NCBI GenBank assembly: GCA_020344375.1
Contig: CP070823.1
Coordinates: 1,929,463 to 1,963,845 of the forward strand
Reading direction: 5' to 3'
Length of the DNA: 34,383 nucleotides
From: Gemmatimonadota bacterium
GTDB taxonomy: Bacteria > Gemmatimonadota > Gemmatimonadetes > Palauibacterales > KS3-K002
The notes beneath the pieces were generated by a model. That model had not been told where the DNA came from. It worked only from the letters and a program-made list of their open reading frames with translations, and did no database searches. The stretch's first letter is position 1. Every line of letters begins with the position of its first letter. The position numbers were made by a program, and so were the translations under genes. Positions 9,086 through 17,419 of this stretch are shown here, in pieces.

Positions 9086-10036
9086 ATGGTCGCAACACGC
9101 AAGACGATCGTCGTGGCCCTGGGTGGGAATGCCCTGGGCCCACCGGTGGAGAACGTCACCGTCTACGATCAGTTCCGGCACACGCGGGAGAGCCTGAAGG
9201 GTGTCATCGAGCTGGCCAAGAAGGGTTATCGCATCGCGATCGTCCACGGCAACGGACCCCAGGTGGGGGATGAGCTGCTGCGGAACGAACTGGCTGCCGA
9301 TATCTTGCCGGAGCTTCCCCTGGGCGTGCTGGTGGCATCGACGGCGGGCTGGATCGGCTACATGATTCAGCAGTCGCTGCAGAACGGGCTGCGCCGCGAG
9401 GGCGTGTACCGGCTAGTAGTCACCCAGATCACCCAGGTGGTGGTGGATCCCGCGGCGCCGGAGATGCAAAATCCAACGAAGTACATCGGCCGCGGACTGA
9501 CGGAGGAACAGGCGGAGCGACTGGGTGCGGCCTCCTGGGTGGTCAGGCGGGACGGCAAGGGTGTGCTGCGTCGGGTCGTGCCGAGCCCGAAACCCTTGGA
9601 GACAGTGGAGGGCAACACGATCCGCCGTTTGGTCTATCGGGGGATCATTGTAATTGCCTGCGGTGGCGGCGGCGTACCCGTGTATTGGCACCCGACGCTG
9701 GGTCTGGAGGGAGTCGATGTTGTGGTGGACAAGGACCTGGCGGGGGCGGTCTTGGGCTGCGAGATCGGGGCAAGCACCTTGCTCGTTCTGACGGACGTGG
9801 ACGGGGTGTACCAGGATTTCGGAACGGAGCGTGCAAAAAGGATCGAGCACCTGTCACTCAAGGGAGCCGAGGCCCTGCTGGGTACCGATCAGCTGGGCAG
9901 CGGCAGCATGGGGCCGAAGGTGGAGGCGGCGGTCCGTTTCCTCGAAGGCGGAGGCAGACGAGTACTCATCGCGCGACTCGATCAGGGCCTGGCCGCCCTC
10001 AGGGGCGAGGCGGGGACCGAGATCACAACCAAGTGA
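9086..10036 (+). CDS. arcC: Carbamate kinase
   Basis: Amino-acid-kinase fold enzyme that transfers phosphate between carbamoyl phosphate and ADP, giving ATP, CO2 and ammonia. The 316-residue length is typical of the family. Visible motifs are VVALGGNALG at the N-terminus, HGNGPQVG (substrate loop), STAGWIGYMIQQSL, ACGGGGVPV, DKDLAGAVLG (nucleotide site) and GSMGPKVEAAVRFLE near the C-terminus. The ATG has a strong GGGGGAAGGG site upstream. No arginine deiminase or ornithine carbamoyltransferase gene is in the window, so this is not part of a local arc operon. Its frame ends 4 bp before sucC. The alternative of an archaeal-type carbamoyl phosphate synthetase is less likely. Confidence 0.93.
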   Translation: MVATRKTIVVALGGNALGPPVENVTVYDQFRHTRESLKGVIELAKKGYRIAIVHGNGPQVGDELLRNELAADILPELPLGVLVASTAGWIGYMIQQSLQNGLRREGVYRLVVTQITQVVVDPAAPEMQNPTKYIGRGLTEEQAERLGAASWVVRRDGKGVLRRVVPSPKPLETVEGNTIRRLVYRGIIVIACGGGGVPVYWHPTLGLEGVDVVVDKDLAGAVLGCEIGASTLLVLTDVDGVYQDFGTERAKRIEHLSLKGAEALLGTDQLGSGSMGPKVEAAVRFLEGGGRRVLIARLDQGLAALRGEAGTEITTK

Positions 10037-10040
10037 TGAC

Positions 10041-11177
10041 ATGAACATTCACGAGTATCAGGCCAAGGAGATCTTCAGGCAACACGGCATCCCGGTACCT
10101 CCAGGGGAGGTTGCGACGACTGCAGAGCAGGCAGAGAAGATCGCAGCCAAGTTGGGCACGAAGGTCGTCGTGAAGGCGCAGGTCCACGCCGGCGGGCGCG
10201 GCAAGGCCGGGGGCGTCAAGCTGGCAGCCACGCCAGCGCAGGCCAGGGAAGTGGCCAGCGAGATCCTGGGTATGCAGATCAAAGGGCTCACAGTGGCCAG
10301 AGTGCTTGTGACACCTGCCGAGGAGATTGAGCACGAGGCGTACGTGGGCGCGATCGTGGACCGCGCTTCTGGCACCGTGGTGCTGATGGCATCACCGGAG
10401 GGGGGAATAGACATCGAGGAGGTGGCGGCGAAGACGCCGGAGCTGATCTTCAGGGAGCACGTAGATCCCCGGTACGGCTTACTCCCTCATCAGGCTTCGC
10501 GGCTGGCCCACAAGCTGTACCCGGGCGACCCGGGTCGCGCGCGCCAGGCAGCGGATATCATCCGCAAGCTCTACGCATCGATGGTTGATGCAGGTGCGTC
10601 GCTCATCGAGATCAACCCGCTGATCACGACCCCGTCGGGCGAGCTGCGGGCGATCGATGCGAAGATCAACATTGATGACAACGAGTTGTCACGTCGTGAA
10701 GAAATCTCCGCCTTGCGCGATATCGAGAGCGAGGCGCCGGCGGAGGTAGAGGCCCGTTCCAAGGGTCTGACGTACATCAAGCTAGAGGGCAACGTGGGTT
10801 GCTGCGTCAACGGCGCAGGGCTCGCCATGGCAACGATGGATCTCGTCAAGCACTACGGCGGTGAGCCGGCCAACTTCTTGGACATCGGCGGCTCGTCGAG
10901 CCCGGAGAAGGTCGTTACCGCACTGCGGATCATTATGGCGGACCCGGCGGTCAAATCAATTCTCTTCAACATCTTCGGTGGCATTACCCGCTGCGACGAT
11001 GTAGCGAACGGAATCGTCGAGGCGAGCAAGGGCATCGAGCTGAAGGTACCGATTACGATTCGCTTGACCGGGACCAACGAGCAACAAGCCGTCAGGATAC
11101 TCGAAGGTGCCGGGTTCAGCGCCATGACCGACATGGATGAAGCCGTGCGTAAGGCGGTTGAGCTGGCTGGGAACTAG
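10041..11177 (+). CDS. sucC: Succinyl-CoA synthetase (ADP-forming) subunit beta
   Basis: Beta subunit of the TCA-cycle enzyme that makes succinate and ATP from succinyl-CoA. The protein has 378 residues, close to the E. coli 388. It has an N-terminal ATP-grasp domain (MNIHEYQAKEIFRQHG, VKAQVHAGGRGKAGGVK) and metal-binding NPLITTPSGEL...AKINIDDN. A C-terminal CoA-ligase domain contains DIGGSSSPEKV and FNIFGGITRCDDVA. The frame is open upstream to 9831 but that is arcC coding sequence. The ATG at 10041, 4 bp after the arcC stop, starts exactly at the family N-terminus. No clear ribosome binding site is seen, so translation may be coupled to arcC. Confidence 0.97.
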   Translation: MNIHEYQAKEIFRQHGIPVPPGEVATTAEQAEKIAAKLGTKVVVKAQVHAGGRGKAGGVKLAATPAQAREVASEILGMQIKGLTVARVLVTPAEEIEHEAYVGAIVDRASGTVVLMASPEGGIDIEEVAAKTPELIFREHVDPRYGLLPHQASRLAHKLYPGDPGRARQAADIIRKLYASMVDAGASLIEINPLITTPSGELRAIDAKINIDDNELSRREEISALRDIESEAPAEVEARSKGLTYIKLEGNVGCCVNGAGLAMATMDLVKHYGGEPANFLDIGGSSSPEKVVTALRIIMADPAVKSILFNIFGGITRCDDVANGIVEASKGIELKVPITIRLTGTNEQQAVRILEGAGFSAMTDMDEAVRKAVELAGN

Positions 11178-11195
11178 CTGAAGGGTGCGACTTCG

Positions 11196-12071
11196 ATGGC
11201 GATATTCGCGGACAGCAGCACACGGGTAGTCGTCCAGGGCATCACGGGACGGGATGGGTCGTTCCATTCCGCTCAGATGCTTGAGTACGGGACGAAGATT
11301 GCAGCGGGCGTGACGCCGGGCAAAGGCGGTCAGAAGTTCGATGGGAAGGTCCCGATCTTCGACACGGTCGAGGAGGCAGTTCGCAAGGAAGGTGCGACGG
11401 CGAGCGTCATCTACGTGCCGGCAGCGTTCGCGGCGAGTGCGATCTGTGAAGCGGCGGATTCCGGGGTCAAGCTCATCGTCTGCATCACCGAGGGGATTCC
11501 CGTCCTCGATATGCTGAGGACGACGCGGTACGTGGCCGATAAAGGGGCGCGCCTCATTGGCCCCAACTGCCCGGGCATGATCTCGCCGGGTCAAGCCAAG
11601 CTGGGTATCATTCCCGGCCAGATCGTCGAGCAGGGTCCGATCGGCGTGGTCAGTCGCTCGGGGACGCTGACCTACGAGGTGGTCTGGGCGCTGACTCGCG
11701 AGGGCTTCGGCCAGTCGAGCTGCATCGGCATCGGCGGTGATCCTGTGATCGGCACCAACTTCATTGACTGTCTCGACGCCTTCGAGCAGGACCCCCAGAC
11801 CGAAGCGATCGTGCTGATCGGGGAGATCGGCGGCGCCGATGAGCAGAACGCCGCCCGTCACATACGCGAGCATCTCTCCAAGCCCGTCGTGGGGTTCGTG
11901 GCCGGCCGCACGGCGCCGCCCGGTCGTCGTATGGGACACGCGGGAGCCATCATCTCGGGCAGCCAGGGCACGGCGGCTGAGAAGATCGCCACCTTCCGCG
12001 ACAACGGTGTCGAGGTCGCCGAGCGTCCCGTCGACGTACCGGCGATCGTGTCCAAACAGTTAAATGTCTAG
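11196..12071 (+). CDS. sucD: Succinyl-CoA synthetase subunit alpha
   Basis: Alpha subunit of succinyl-CoA synthetase. It binds CoA and carries the histidine that is transiently phosphorylated. The 291-residue protein shows the CoA-binding start [14 protein letters not shown]...GVTPGKGG, then [23 protein letters not shown], and the active-site GHAGAIISG with His248. Its length matches the family (about 290). A GAAGGG site precedes the ATG by about 10 bp. The gene overlaps the following EIIA-CBS gene by 8 bp, which suggests the regulator-like protein is co-translated with the TCA enzyme. Confidence 0.97.
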   Translation: MAIFADSSTRVVVQGITGRDGSFHSAQMLEYGTKIAAGVTPGKGGQKFDGKVPIFDTVEEAVRKEGATASVIYVPAAFAASAICEAADSGVKLIVCITEGIPVLDMLRTTRYVADKGARLIGPNCPGMISPGQAKLGIIPGQIVEQGPIGVVSRSGTLTYEVVWALTREGFGQSSCIGIGGDPVIGTNFIDCLDAFEQDPQTEAIVLIGEIGGADEQNAARHIREHLSKPVVGFVAGRTAPPGRRMGHAGAIISGSQGTAAEKIATFRDNGVEVAERPVDVPAIVSKQLNV

Positions 12072-12960
12072 CCAGGTCTCGATAGCCAGGCTCCTTGCAC
12101 CGGATCGCATCCTCGCTGGGCTGAAAGCGAAGACCTACCGGGACGCCGTCGTGCAGCTGCTGGACCGGCTTGATGCCGCCGGCTTGATTAGCGACCGGGC
12201 CGCTGTAGAGGAACTTGTGGACGCCGAGATCGCGGCTGGCGCTCTGCCGACGCTCGGCCCCCATGCGCTTCTCGCCCACTATCGCACCGACGCGGTGCAA
12301 GAGCTCGCAGTCGCTATCGCCACGTCACCGAGACCGTTCGCGTTCGCTCCACCCAAGGCTGCTGAGGCCGTCTTCGTTGTCCTGATCCTCGTCCCCAGGT
12401 CGGCCGCCAGATACTACCTAAAGACCCTTGCGGGCCTGAGTCGGCTTCTGCGAAACCCGGAGGTCGCCGAGGGCTTGGCAAGAGCCACGTCGCCTGATGA
12501 GTTCCTAGAGCTTGTCACGCAGAGAGATGTCGTGATCCGACCGGAGTTGACCGTCCACGACCTCATGAGTCGCGACGTGCACTCCGTCTCTCCCGAGGCG
12601 CTTCTGTCCGAGGCCCTGCACCTCATGGTGCGACATCGGCGCCGAGGCCTCCCCGTCCTCAGTGACAACGGTGAGGTACTGGGCATGATCAGCGAGCAGG
12701 AGGTTCTGCAGCACTTCCTCCCCCAGGTCCTTGGCGGGGCGACACGAGAGGGAGAACAGCCCGAGATCGAGGATGTCGAAGTGCGCTACGCCATGCAGCG
12801 AAGCGTGATGTGCCTCTCCGAGGATCAACTCATCTCGGATGTGCTGGGGACGATGCTGACCGAGAGCGTCTCCCAGTTTCCGGTCGTTCGCGAAGGCAAG
12901 CTGGTGGGCTTCCTTTCGCGCACGGACATCATCAGGAAACTACTTGAGCACTCCGTATAG
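12064..12960 (+). CDS. PTS EIIA-like domain fused to two CBS domains
   Basis: A probable regulatory or sensor protein of 298 residues; its exact role is unknown. Residues about 10-155 resemble the PTS EIIA (mannitol/fructose/nitrogen) fold: LLDRLDAAG, a stretch like the usual GIAIPHAR but written [15 protein letters not shown], then [30 protein letters not shown]. His72 is the best match to the phospho-acceptor histidine, and His67 is nearby. Residues about 163-298 form two CBS motifs ([20 protein letters not shown] and [20 protein letters not shown]), a module that usually binds adenine nucleotides. There is no EI, HPr or EIIBC gene in the window. The ATG overlaps sucD by 8 bp and ndk follows 8 bp later. 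I infer an energy- or nucleotide-sensing role, not a transport role. Confidence 0.75.
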   Translation: MSSQVSIARLLAPDRILAGLKAKTYRDAVVQLLDRLDAAGLISDRAAVEELVDAEIAAGALPTLGPHALLAHYRTDAVQELAVAIATSPRPFAFAPPKAAEAVFVVLILVPRSAARYYLKTLAGLSRLLRNPEVAEGLARATSPDEFLELVTQRDVVIRPELTVHDLMSRDVHSVSPEALLSEALHLMVRHRRRGLPVLSDNGEVLGMISEQEVLQHFLPQVLGGATREGEQPEIEDVEVRYAMQRSVMCLSEDQLISDVLGTMLTESVSQFPVVREGKLVGFLSRTDIIRKLLEHSV

Positions 12961-12963
12961 AAT
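12958..12963 (+). promoter_or_regulatory. Candidate -10 element before ndk
   Basis: TAGAAT matches the bacterial -10 consensus at five of six positions and lies 5 nt before the ndk ATG. No -35 match is visible at the usual 16-18 bp spacing, and no ribosome binding site precedes ndk. It could drive a leaderless ndk transcript. Chance occurrence is possible, since the region is the end of the upstream gene. Confidence 0.3.
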
Positions 12964-12968
12964 TCGCT

Positions 12969-13391
12969 ATGAGTCTTACACTTGCCATCATCAAGCCAGA
13001 TGCCGTCGAGGGACGTAAGGTCGGCCCCATCCTTGCGCGATTGGAGGAGGAGGGGTTCAGGATCCGCGCCGCCAAGTTTCTGCGGCTCGACCCCGATCAG
13101 GCCGGTGCGTTCTACGCAATACATCGGGATAGGCCCTTCTACGAGCCCTTGAAGACGTTCATGACCTCCGGGCCGGTTCTCGCCCTCGCTCTTGAGCGGG
13201 AGGATGCGGTGCCGAGGCTGCGGGAGGTCATCGGCGCCACTGATCCGGCGGAGGCCGAGGCGGGAACGATCCGTGCTCTCTGTGCTGAGAACAAGGAGCG
13301 GAACGCCATTCACGCCTCCGACTCGGAGGAAACAGCCCGGTGGGAGCTGGGTTTCTTCTTCTCGACCCGGGAGCTGCTGGGAGGCGCGTAG
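12969..13391 (+). CDS. ndk: Nucleoside diphosphate kinase
   Basis: Cytoplasmic enzyme that uses ATP to phosphorylate other nucleoside diphosphates through a phosphohistidine. The 140-residue length is standard. It starts MSLTLAIIKPDAVEG, which includes the conserved lysine of the P-loop-like site. The active-site block is NAIHASDS with His115, followed by the family's WELGFFF end. It lies 8 bp after the EIIA-CBS gene. No Shine-Dalgarno sequence is visible upstream, but a TAGAAT hexamer is. It is also next to succinyl-CoA synthetase, and association of Ndk with that enzyme is known in other bacteria. Confidence 0.97.
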   Translation: MSLTLAIIKPDAVEGRKVGPILARLEEEGFRIRAAKFLRLDPDQAGAFYAIHRDRPFYEPLKTFMTSGPVLALALEREDAVPRLREVIGATDPAEAEAGTIRALCAENKERNAIHASDSEETARWELGFFFSTRELLGGA

Positions 13392-13419
13392 GCGGCGATT
13401 CCTGGCTTGACCTGCCGCG

Positions 13420-13448
13420 TTGACAGGGATAGGGCCCTTCTGTAGACT
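13420..13448 (+). promoter_or_regulatory. Sigma-70-type promoter for the DUF177-rpmF unit
   Basis: A perfect -35 TTGACA at 13420-13425 and a TAGACT -10 at 13443-13448 are separated by exactly 17 bp. This lies in the 65-bp gap after ndk. The GTG start codon of the DUF177 gene at 13457 is 8 nt past the -10 box, so the predicted +1 is at or within about 3 nt of the start codon. The transcript would be leaderless or nearly so. Confidence 0.8.
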
Positions 13449-13456
13449 ATCAGGCC

Positions 13457-13966
13457 GTGTTGATTATAGACTTACGGCGTCTGGAGCGGGCGCCGGTGGA
13501 GGTGCGGGGCGAGATCGCCTGTGACGACGCACTTTGGCACGATGTGGCCGTCGCTCTGGCCACACCCGTGGCAGTCCAGGCGGTCGCGGAGGGATCTGCG
13601 GTCCGGGGTGTGGTGGTTCGCGGTACGCTGACGGGTCGAATTCGAGCGGCTTGCCGCAGGTGCTTGGAGCCGCTCGAGCTGGAGGTCAGCGACGAGTTCG
13701 ACCTGCTTTTCGACCCGAAGACCTCTGAGAGCGATGAGGATGTCTCGCTCTATGCTCTGGCCCCGGGGGTGGATGAGCTGGACCTGAGCACGCCGTTCAG
13801 GGAACGGTTCTTGTTGACGGTGCCAGCCTATCCGGTTTGTGGGGAAGCGTGCAGGGGGTTGTGCGCGCGCTGCGGCGCGAACCTCAATGAGGGTGACTGT
13901 GGCTGTAGGGCGGAGGAGCGTGACCCTCGTTGGCGACCGCTGCAGGGTTTGCGCAGTGAAACGTGA
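13457..13966 (+). CDS. YceD/DUF177 family protein
   Basis: Member of the YceD (DUF177) family, usually encoded beside rpmF and linked in bacteria and plants to 23S rRNA accumulation or ribosome assembly. The protein has 169 residues. Cysteine pairs typical of the family are visible: CRRCLEPLEL around residues 69-72, then a C-terminal cluster CGEACRGLCARCGANLNEGDCGC that probably binds zinc. The GTG at 13457 is the only start codon placed correctly after the promoter. A TTG follows it directly. No ribosome binding site is present upstream, in line with a leaderless message. It ends 24 bp before rpmF, the classical partner. Function in this organism is inferred from family and neighbour. Confidence 0.88.
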   Translation: MLIIDLRRLERAPVEVRGEIACDDALWHDVAVALATPVAVQAVAEGSAVRGVVVRGTLTGRIRAACRRCLEPLELEVSDEFDLLFDPKTSESDEDVSLYALAPGVDELDLSTPFRERFLLTVPAYPVCGEACRGLCARCGANLNEGDCGCRAEERDPRWRPLQGLRSET

Positions 13967-13990
13967 GCGGAACGGGTTTCGAGGAAGAGG

Positions 13991-14176
13991 ATGGCTGTAC
14001 CGAAGAAACGGACATCCAAGGCGCGCAAGAGGAAGCGCCGCACGCATCTGAAGGCGAAAGTGTCGGCGACTCAGGCTTGCCCTCGATGTGGGGATCCGAA
14101 ACTCCCCCATAGGGTTTGCCCGACGTGCGGCTACTACAGAGACGCTGAGGTCGTTCAGGTAGAAACAGAGTATTAG
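13991..14176 (+). CDS. rpmF: 50S ribosomal protein L32
   Basis: Small zinc-ribbon protein of the large ribosomal subunit, 61 residues. It begins [17 protein letters not shown], the usual basic N-terminus. It has two CxxC pairs ([20 protein letters not shown]), the zinc-binding form of L32. A GAGGAAGAGG ribosome binding site directly precedes the ATG. Its position between DUF177 and plsX is the common bacterial arrangement, here with an unusually long gap before plsX. Confidence 0.98.
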   Translation: MAVPKKRTSKARKRKRRTHLKAKVSATQACPRCGDPKLPHRVCPTCGYYRDAEVVQVETEY

Positions 14177-14495
14177 CATTCGCCGTTGTAGTCGGCTCCT
14201 GAGACCCCAAGCCGCGGCCTGGTGGGAAGTGGTAGATCGTGGGACGGTCGGGCGCGGCGCGTGAACGTCTCAGGAACTGATGAGCGGTGGAGCGCGTCGC
14301 CCGATTGGAGGCGGGAGGCGTGCTCATTGTGTATTCGGGTGAGTGCCGATACCCTGTACGCTTTGGCTACTCTCACCTGCTCCCGGTCAGTCCGTCTCGT
14401 CCATCGCTCTGGCATAGACAGGATGGCGCGGTCATCCGTAGACGCGAGAGCGGGCTCGCCGGGTGCGATCACGGGGACGCTTGGACAGCGACACC
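14177..14495 (+). other. 319-bp gene-free stretch before plsX with nested inverted repeats
   Basis: No convincing gene is seen. Short open frames occur here (for example 14287-14505) but none resembles a known protein or has a good ribosome binding site. Two structured segments are visible. One is a 9-bp inverted repeat, TCCTGAGAC at 14197-14205 and GTCTCAGGA at 14267-14275, enclosing a second pair GCCGCG (14211-14216) and CGCGGC (14253-14258). The other is CGGGAG (14312-14317) with CTCCCG (14380-14385), enclosing GGTGAG (14338-14343) with CTCACC (14372-14377). This could be a structured leader of plsX or a small RNA. Some pairing is expected by chance at this GC content. No U-run follows either stem. 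Confidence 0.35.
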
Positions 14496-15485
14496 ATGCG
14501 GATAGCGCTTGACGCGATGGGAGGCGACAACGCGCCCGCCATTCCGGTGCTGGGTGCGGTGGAGGCGCTTCAGCACATTGACGCTGATCTCGAGCTGTTG
14601 CTGGTGGGCGATCTGGACGCGATCAGGCAGGAGCTGCAGGGGCTGGGTGCTCCCAGGAACCGTCTGCATATCGTTCCAGCGAGCCAGAGGATCGGGATGA
14701 ACGATCCGCCGGTTGAGTCGGTGCGTCGCAAGCCCGACAGCTCGATCGTGCGTGGCGTGGCGTTGCAGAAGAGCGGCGAGGCTGACGCGTTTATCTCGGC
14801 GGGCTCGACGGGTGCGATAGTGGCGGCATCGATCCTGGTTCTGGGTGCGCTGCCTGGCACGGATCGGCCTGCGATCGGGGCCCTGCTACCGACCGTCGCA
14901 GCTCACCCGACGCTGATGCTCGATGCGGGTGCGAATACTGACTGCCGAGCACAGCAGCTCGAGCAGTTCGCGCACCTCGGGCACATCTACATTCAGGATC
15001 TGGAAGCTCGAGCGCGGCCCCGCATCGGCCTGCTCAACATCGGCGCGGAGTCGGGCAAAGGTAACGAGTTGACGCTGGAAGCGTACGGCTTGCTTGAGCA
15101 GAGCGATCTCAACTTCGTTGGGAATGTGGAGGGGCGCGACATCGTCAAGGGCGACTGCGATGTGCTCGTGTGCGACGGCTTTGTCGGCAACGTGGTGCTG
15201 AAGTTCTACGAATCGGTGGCAGCGCACGTCGCTCAGCTCGCGAGCCAGGCGGTCGCCGGCGCGCAGATGGACGTGGATCTGCAGAATATCTGTCGCGTGC
15301 TCGACTACGCAGAACACGGGGGCGCGCCCCTGTTGGGAGTAGACGGGGTCACGATTATCTGTCATGGCGACTCACCGGCCCGTGGCATTAGGAACGCTGT
15401 GCGCGTGGCGGCGAGATCGGTGGAGATTGACATGGTTAACCATCTGAGGCGCGAGCTGTCAGGGCTCGTGAGCGCGAGGGCGTAG
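14496..15485 (+). CDS. plsX: Phosphate acyltransferase PlsX
   Basis: Converts acyl-ACP to acyl-phosphate, the first step of phospholipid synthesis by the PlsX/PlsY route. The protein has 329 residues, the family norm. It begins MRIALDAMGGDNAP, the PlsX signature. Other conserved blocks are SAGSTGAIVAASIL, LLPTVAAHPTLMLDAGAN, LLNIGAESGKGNELT, FVGNVEGRDI, VLVCDGFVGNVVLK and HGDSPARGIRNAVR. The frame is open to 14463, but the ATG at 14496 is the family N-terminus. No clear ribosome binding site is visible. fabH follows after 2 bp. Confidence 0.96.
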   Translation: MRIALDAMGGDNAPAIPVLGAVEALQHIDADLELLLVGDLDAIRQELQGLGAPRNRLHIVPASQRIGMNDPPVESVRRKPDSSIVRGVALQKSGEADAFISAGSTGAIVAASILVLGALPGTDRPAIGALLPTVAAHPTLMLDAGANTDCRAQQLEQFAHLGHIYIQDLEARARPRIGLLNIGAESGKGNELTLEAYGLLEQSDLNFVGNVEGRDIVKGDCDVLVCDGFVGNVVLKFYESVAAHVAQLASQAVAGAQMDVDLQNICRVLDYAEHGGAPLLGVDGVTIICHGDSPARGIRNAVRVAARSVEIDMVNHLRRELSGLVSARA

Positions 15486-15487
15486 AC

Positions 15488-16477
15488 GTGGCGGCTCGCA
15501 CCATTCGCCTGGCGTCGACGGGGATATGGTTACCTGCCAAGGTGCTCACGAACGCCGACCTTGAGCAGATGGTCGACACGTCGAACGAGTGGATCCTCGA
15601 GCGCACGGGCATCCGGGAACGGCGGATCGCGGGTGACGAAGTGGGTGTGGCCCAGATGGGCTGCTACGCCGCCCAGAACGCGCTGGAGGAAGCAGGCCTG
15701 GCACCGTCCGACGTGGACGCGCTCATCGTATCTACAGCCACGCCCGACCGCCTGCTCCCGGCCACGGCGTGTGATGTGCAGGCGATGCTCGGGGCGGATC
15801 GCGCGGTCGCGTTCGATGTCGGGGGCGCGTGTAGCGGCTGGCTGTACGCGCTCTCCGTGGCTCACGGACTGATCGCCGCCGGGCAAATCGAGACAGCACT
15901 GTGTGTGGCGCCGGAGAAGATGAGCGCGATCACGGATTGGAGGGACCGGGCGACGTGCGTGCTGTTCGGCGATGCTGCCGGCGCTGCGGTGGTGGTTCCG
16001 TCGGAGGAAGAGGGGCGAGGCGTGCTGGCCAGCTACATGCGCTCGGACGGAACGTTGGCGGAGCTCTTGTACCGACCGCCAGCCAGCACGGAGGTGCCGG
16101 TCGACGTAGCGGAAATCGTCATGCGGGACGGCTACATACGGATGGCGGGCCGGGAGGTGTTCAAGGCGGCCGTTCGCTCGATGTGTGAGGCGGTCGATGC
16201 CGTGCTGGAGCAGGCGGGCATCTCGAAGGACGAGGTGGACTTGCTAATACCGCATCAGGCCAACATCCGCATCATCGAAGCGACCGCGAAGTATGCGGGG
16301 GTTCCGTTGGAGCGGGTCTGGGTGAACGTGGACCGCTACGGGAATACGTCGTCAGCCTCGGTGCCGGTATCGCTGCACGAGGCCCGGGAAGCCGGTTTGA
16401 TCCGAGATGGTTCTTTGATACTAATGGTCACCTTCGGAGCAGGATTCACCTGGGCTGCAATGCTCCTGCGCTGGTAA
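15488..16477 (+). CDS. fabH: Beta-ketoacyl-ACP synthase III
   Basis: Condenses acetyl-CoA (or another short acyl-CoA) with malonyl-ACP to start fatty acid synthesis. The protein has 329 residues with a thiolase fold. The catalytic triad is visible: Cys115 in GGACSGWLYAL, His256 in IPHQANIRI and Asn286 in YGNTSSASVP. The GTG start at 15488 follows the plsX stop by 2 bp, and the downstream residues ARTIRLASTGIWLP match the family start. It is the second gene of the plsX-fabH-fabD-fabG-acpP-fabF run. Primer preference (straight or branched) cannot be read from the sequence. Confidence 0.96.
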   Translation: MAARTIRLASTGIWLPAKVLTNADLEQMVDTSNEWILERTGIRERRIAGDEVGVAQMGCYAAQNALEEAGLAPSDVDALIVSTATPDRLLPATACDVQAMLGADRAVAFDVGGACSGWLYALSVAHGLIAAGQIETALCVAPEKMSAITDWRDRATCVLFGDAAGAAVVVPSEEEGRGVLASYMRSDGTLAELLYRPPASTEVPVDVAEIVMRDGYIRMAGREVFKAAVRSMCEAVDAVLEQAGISKDEVDLLIPHQANIRIIEATAKYAGVPLERVWVNVDRYGNTSSASVPVSLHEAREAGLIRDGSLILMVTFGAGFTWAAMLLRW

Positions 16478-16489
16478 GAGATCCGAGCG

Positions 16490-17419
16490 GTGGGTGACCT
16501 TGCCGTGCTTTTCCCCGGTCAGGGCAGCCAGCACGTTGCCATGGGTGGCGAGCTGGCAGAGGCCTTCCCCAGTGCGCGGGATGTGTTCAGGGCGGCAGAC
16601 GAGGTCCTGGGCTTCGAGCTGTCCAAGATCTGCTGGGCGGGGCCAGAGGAGGAGCTGAAGCAGACAGAGAACGCGCAGCCTGCTATCCTCGTCCACAGCA
16701 TGGCGGTGTGGGCGATCATGAAGGAGGGTCTGGCCGGGCAGGTGCGGTTCGGGGCGGGCCACTCGCTGGGCGAATTCACGGCCTACGCGGCAGCCGGATC
16801 GCTCGAGCTTGAGGACGCAGTCCGGCTTGTGCGCCGACGTGGGGAGCTGATGGCTGCGTCGCCGGTGGGAACGATGTCGGCGATCGTGGGGCTAGAGCCT
16901 GCTGCGGTTGAAGAGATTTGCGAGCGCGTTAGAACTGGTGGGGGTGTGGTGGTCGCCGCGAACTACAATTCACCGGGCCAGATCGTGATTTCGGGCGAGG
17001 TCGCGGCCGTGGAGCAGGCAGGGGCGCTGGCCAAACAGGCCGGTGCCCGGATGGTGCGCCCCTTGGCAGTCAGTGGTGCGTTTCACTCCCCGTTGATGGG
17101 TGACGCTGAATCGGGCCTGCGAGCCGAGCTCGACCGCGTAACGTTCCGTGACCCTGAGTTTCCGGTTGTGTCGAATGTGACGGCGGAGCCCGTCATAGAT
17201 GCGGCGGCAGCGCGCCGTAATCTGGTGGTGCAGTTGACGGCGCCGGTTCGCTGGGCCGACAGCGTGCGACGGATCACGAGGCAAGGTGTTCGCCATTTCG
17301 TGGAACTCGGGCCCGGGAAGGTATTGACCGGGATGTTGCGGCGGATCGACCCGGAGCTCACCGGGATGGAGGTCGGGAAGCCTGAAGACGTTCAACGGTT
17401 CAAAGAGGAACTGAGGTGA
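16490..17419 (+). CDS. fabD: Malonyl-CoA:ACP transacylase
   Basis: Transfers malonyl groups from CoA to acyl carrier protein. The protein has 309 residues, the normal size. It begins LAVLFPGQGSQHVAMG, which holds the conserved GQGSQ loop. The nucleophile is Ser92 in GAGHSLGEFTAY, and the catalytic histidine is His199 in SGAFHSPLM. The GTG at 16490 is 12 bp after fabH. The stop overlaps the start of fabG, implying coupled translation. Confidence 0.96.
   Translation: MGDLAVLFPGQGSQHVAMGGELAEAFPSARDVFRAADEVLGFELSKICWAGPEEELKQTENAQPAILVHSMAVWAIMKEGLAGQVRFGAGHSLGEFTAYAAAGSLELEDAVRLVRRRGELMAASPVGTMSAIVGLEPAAVEEICERVRTGGGVVVAANYNSPGQIVISGEVAAVEQAGALAKQAGARMVRPLAVSGAFHSPLMGDAESGLRAELDRVTFRDPEFPVVSNVTAEPVIDAAAARRNLVVQLTAPVRWADSVRRITRQGVRHFVELGPGKVLTGMLRRIDPELTGMEVGKPEDVQRFKEELR

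Noticed and set aside
14287-14505. A 72-codon open frame between rpmF and plsX as a small gene.
   Set aside because: It has no good ribosome binding site, runs into plsX in another frame, and resembles no known protein. Overlapping frames on both strands are equally open.
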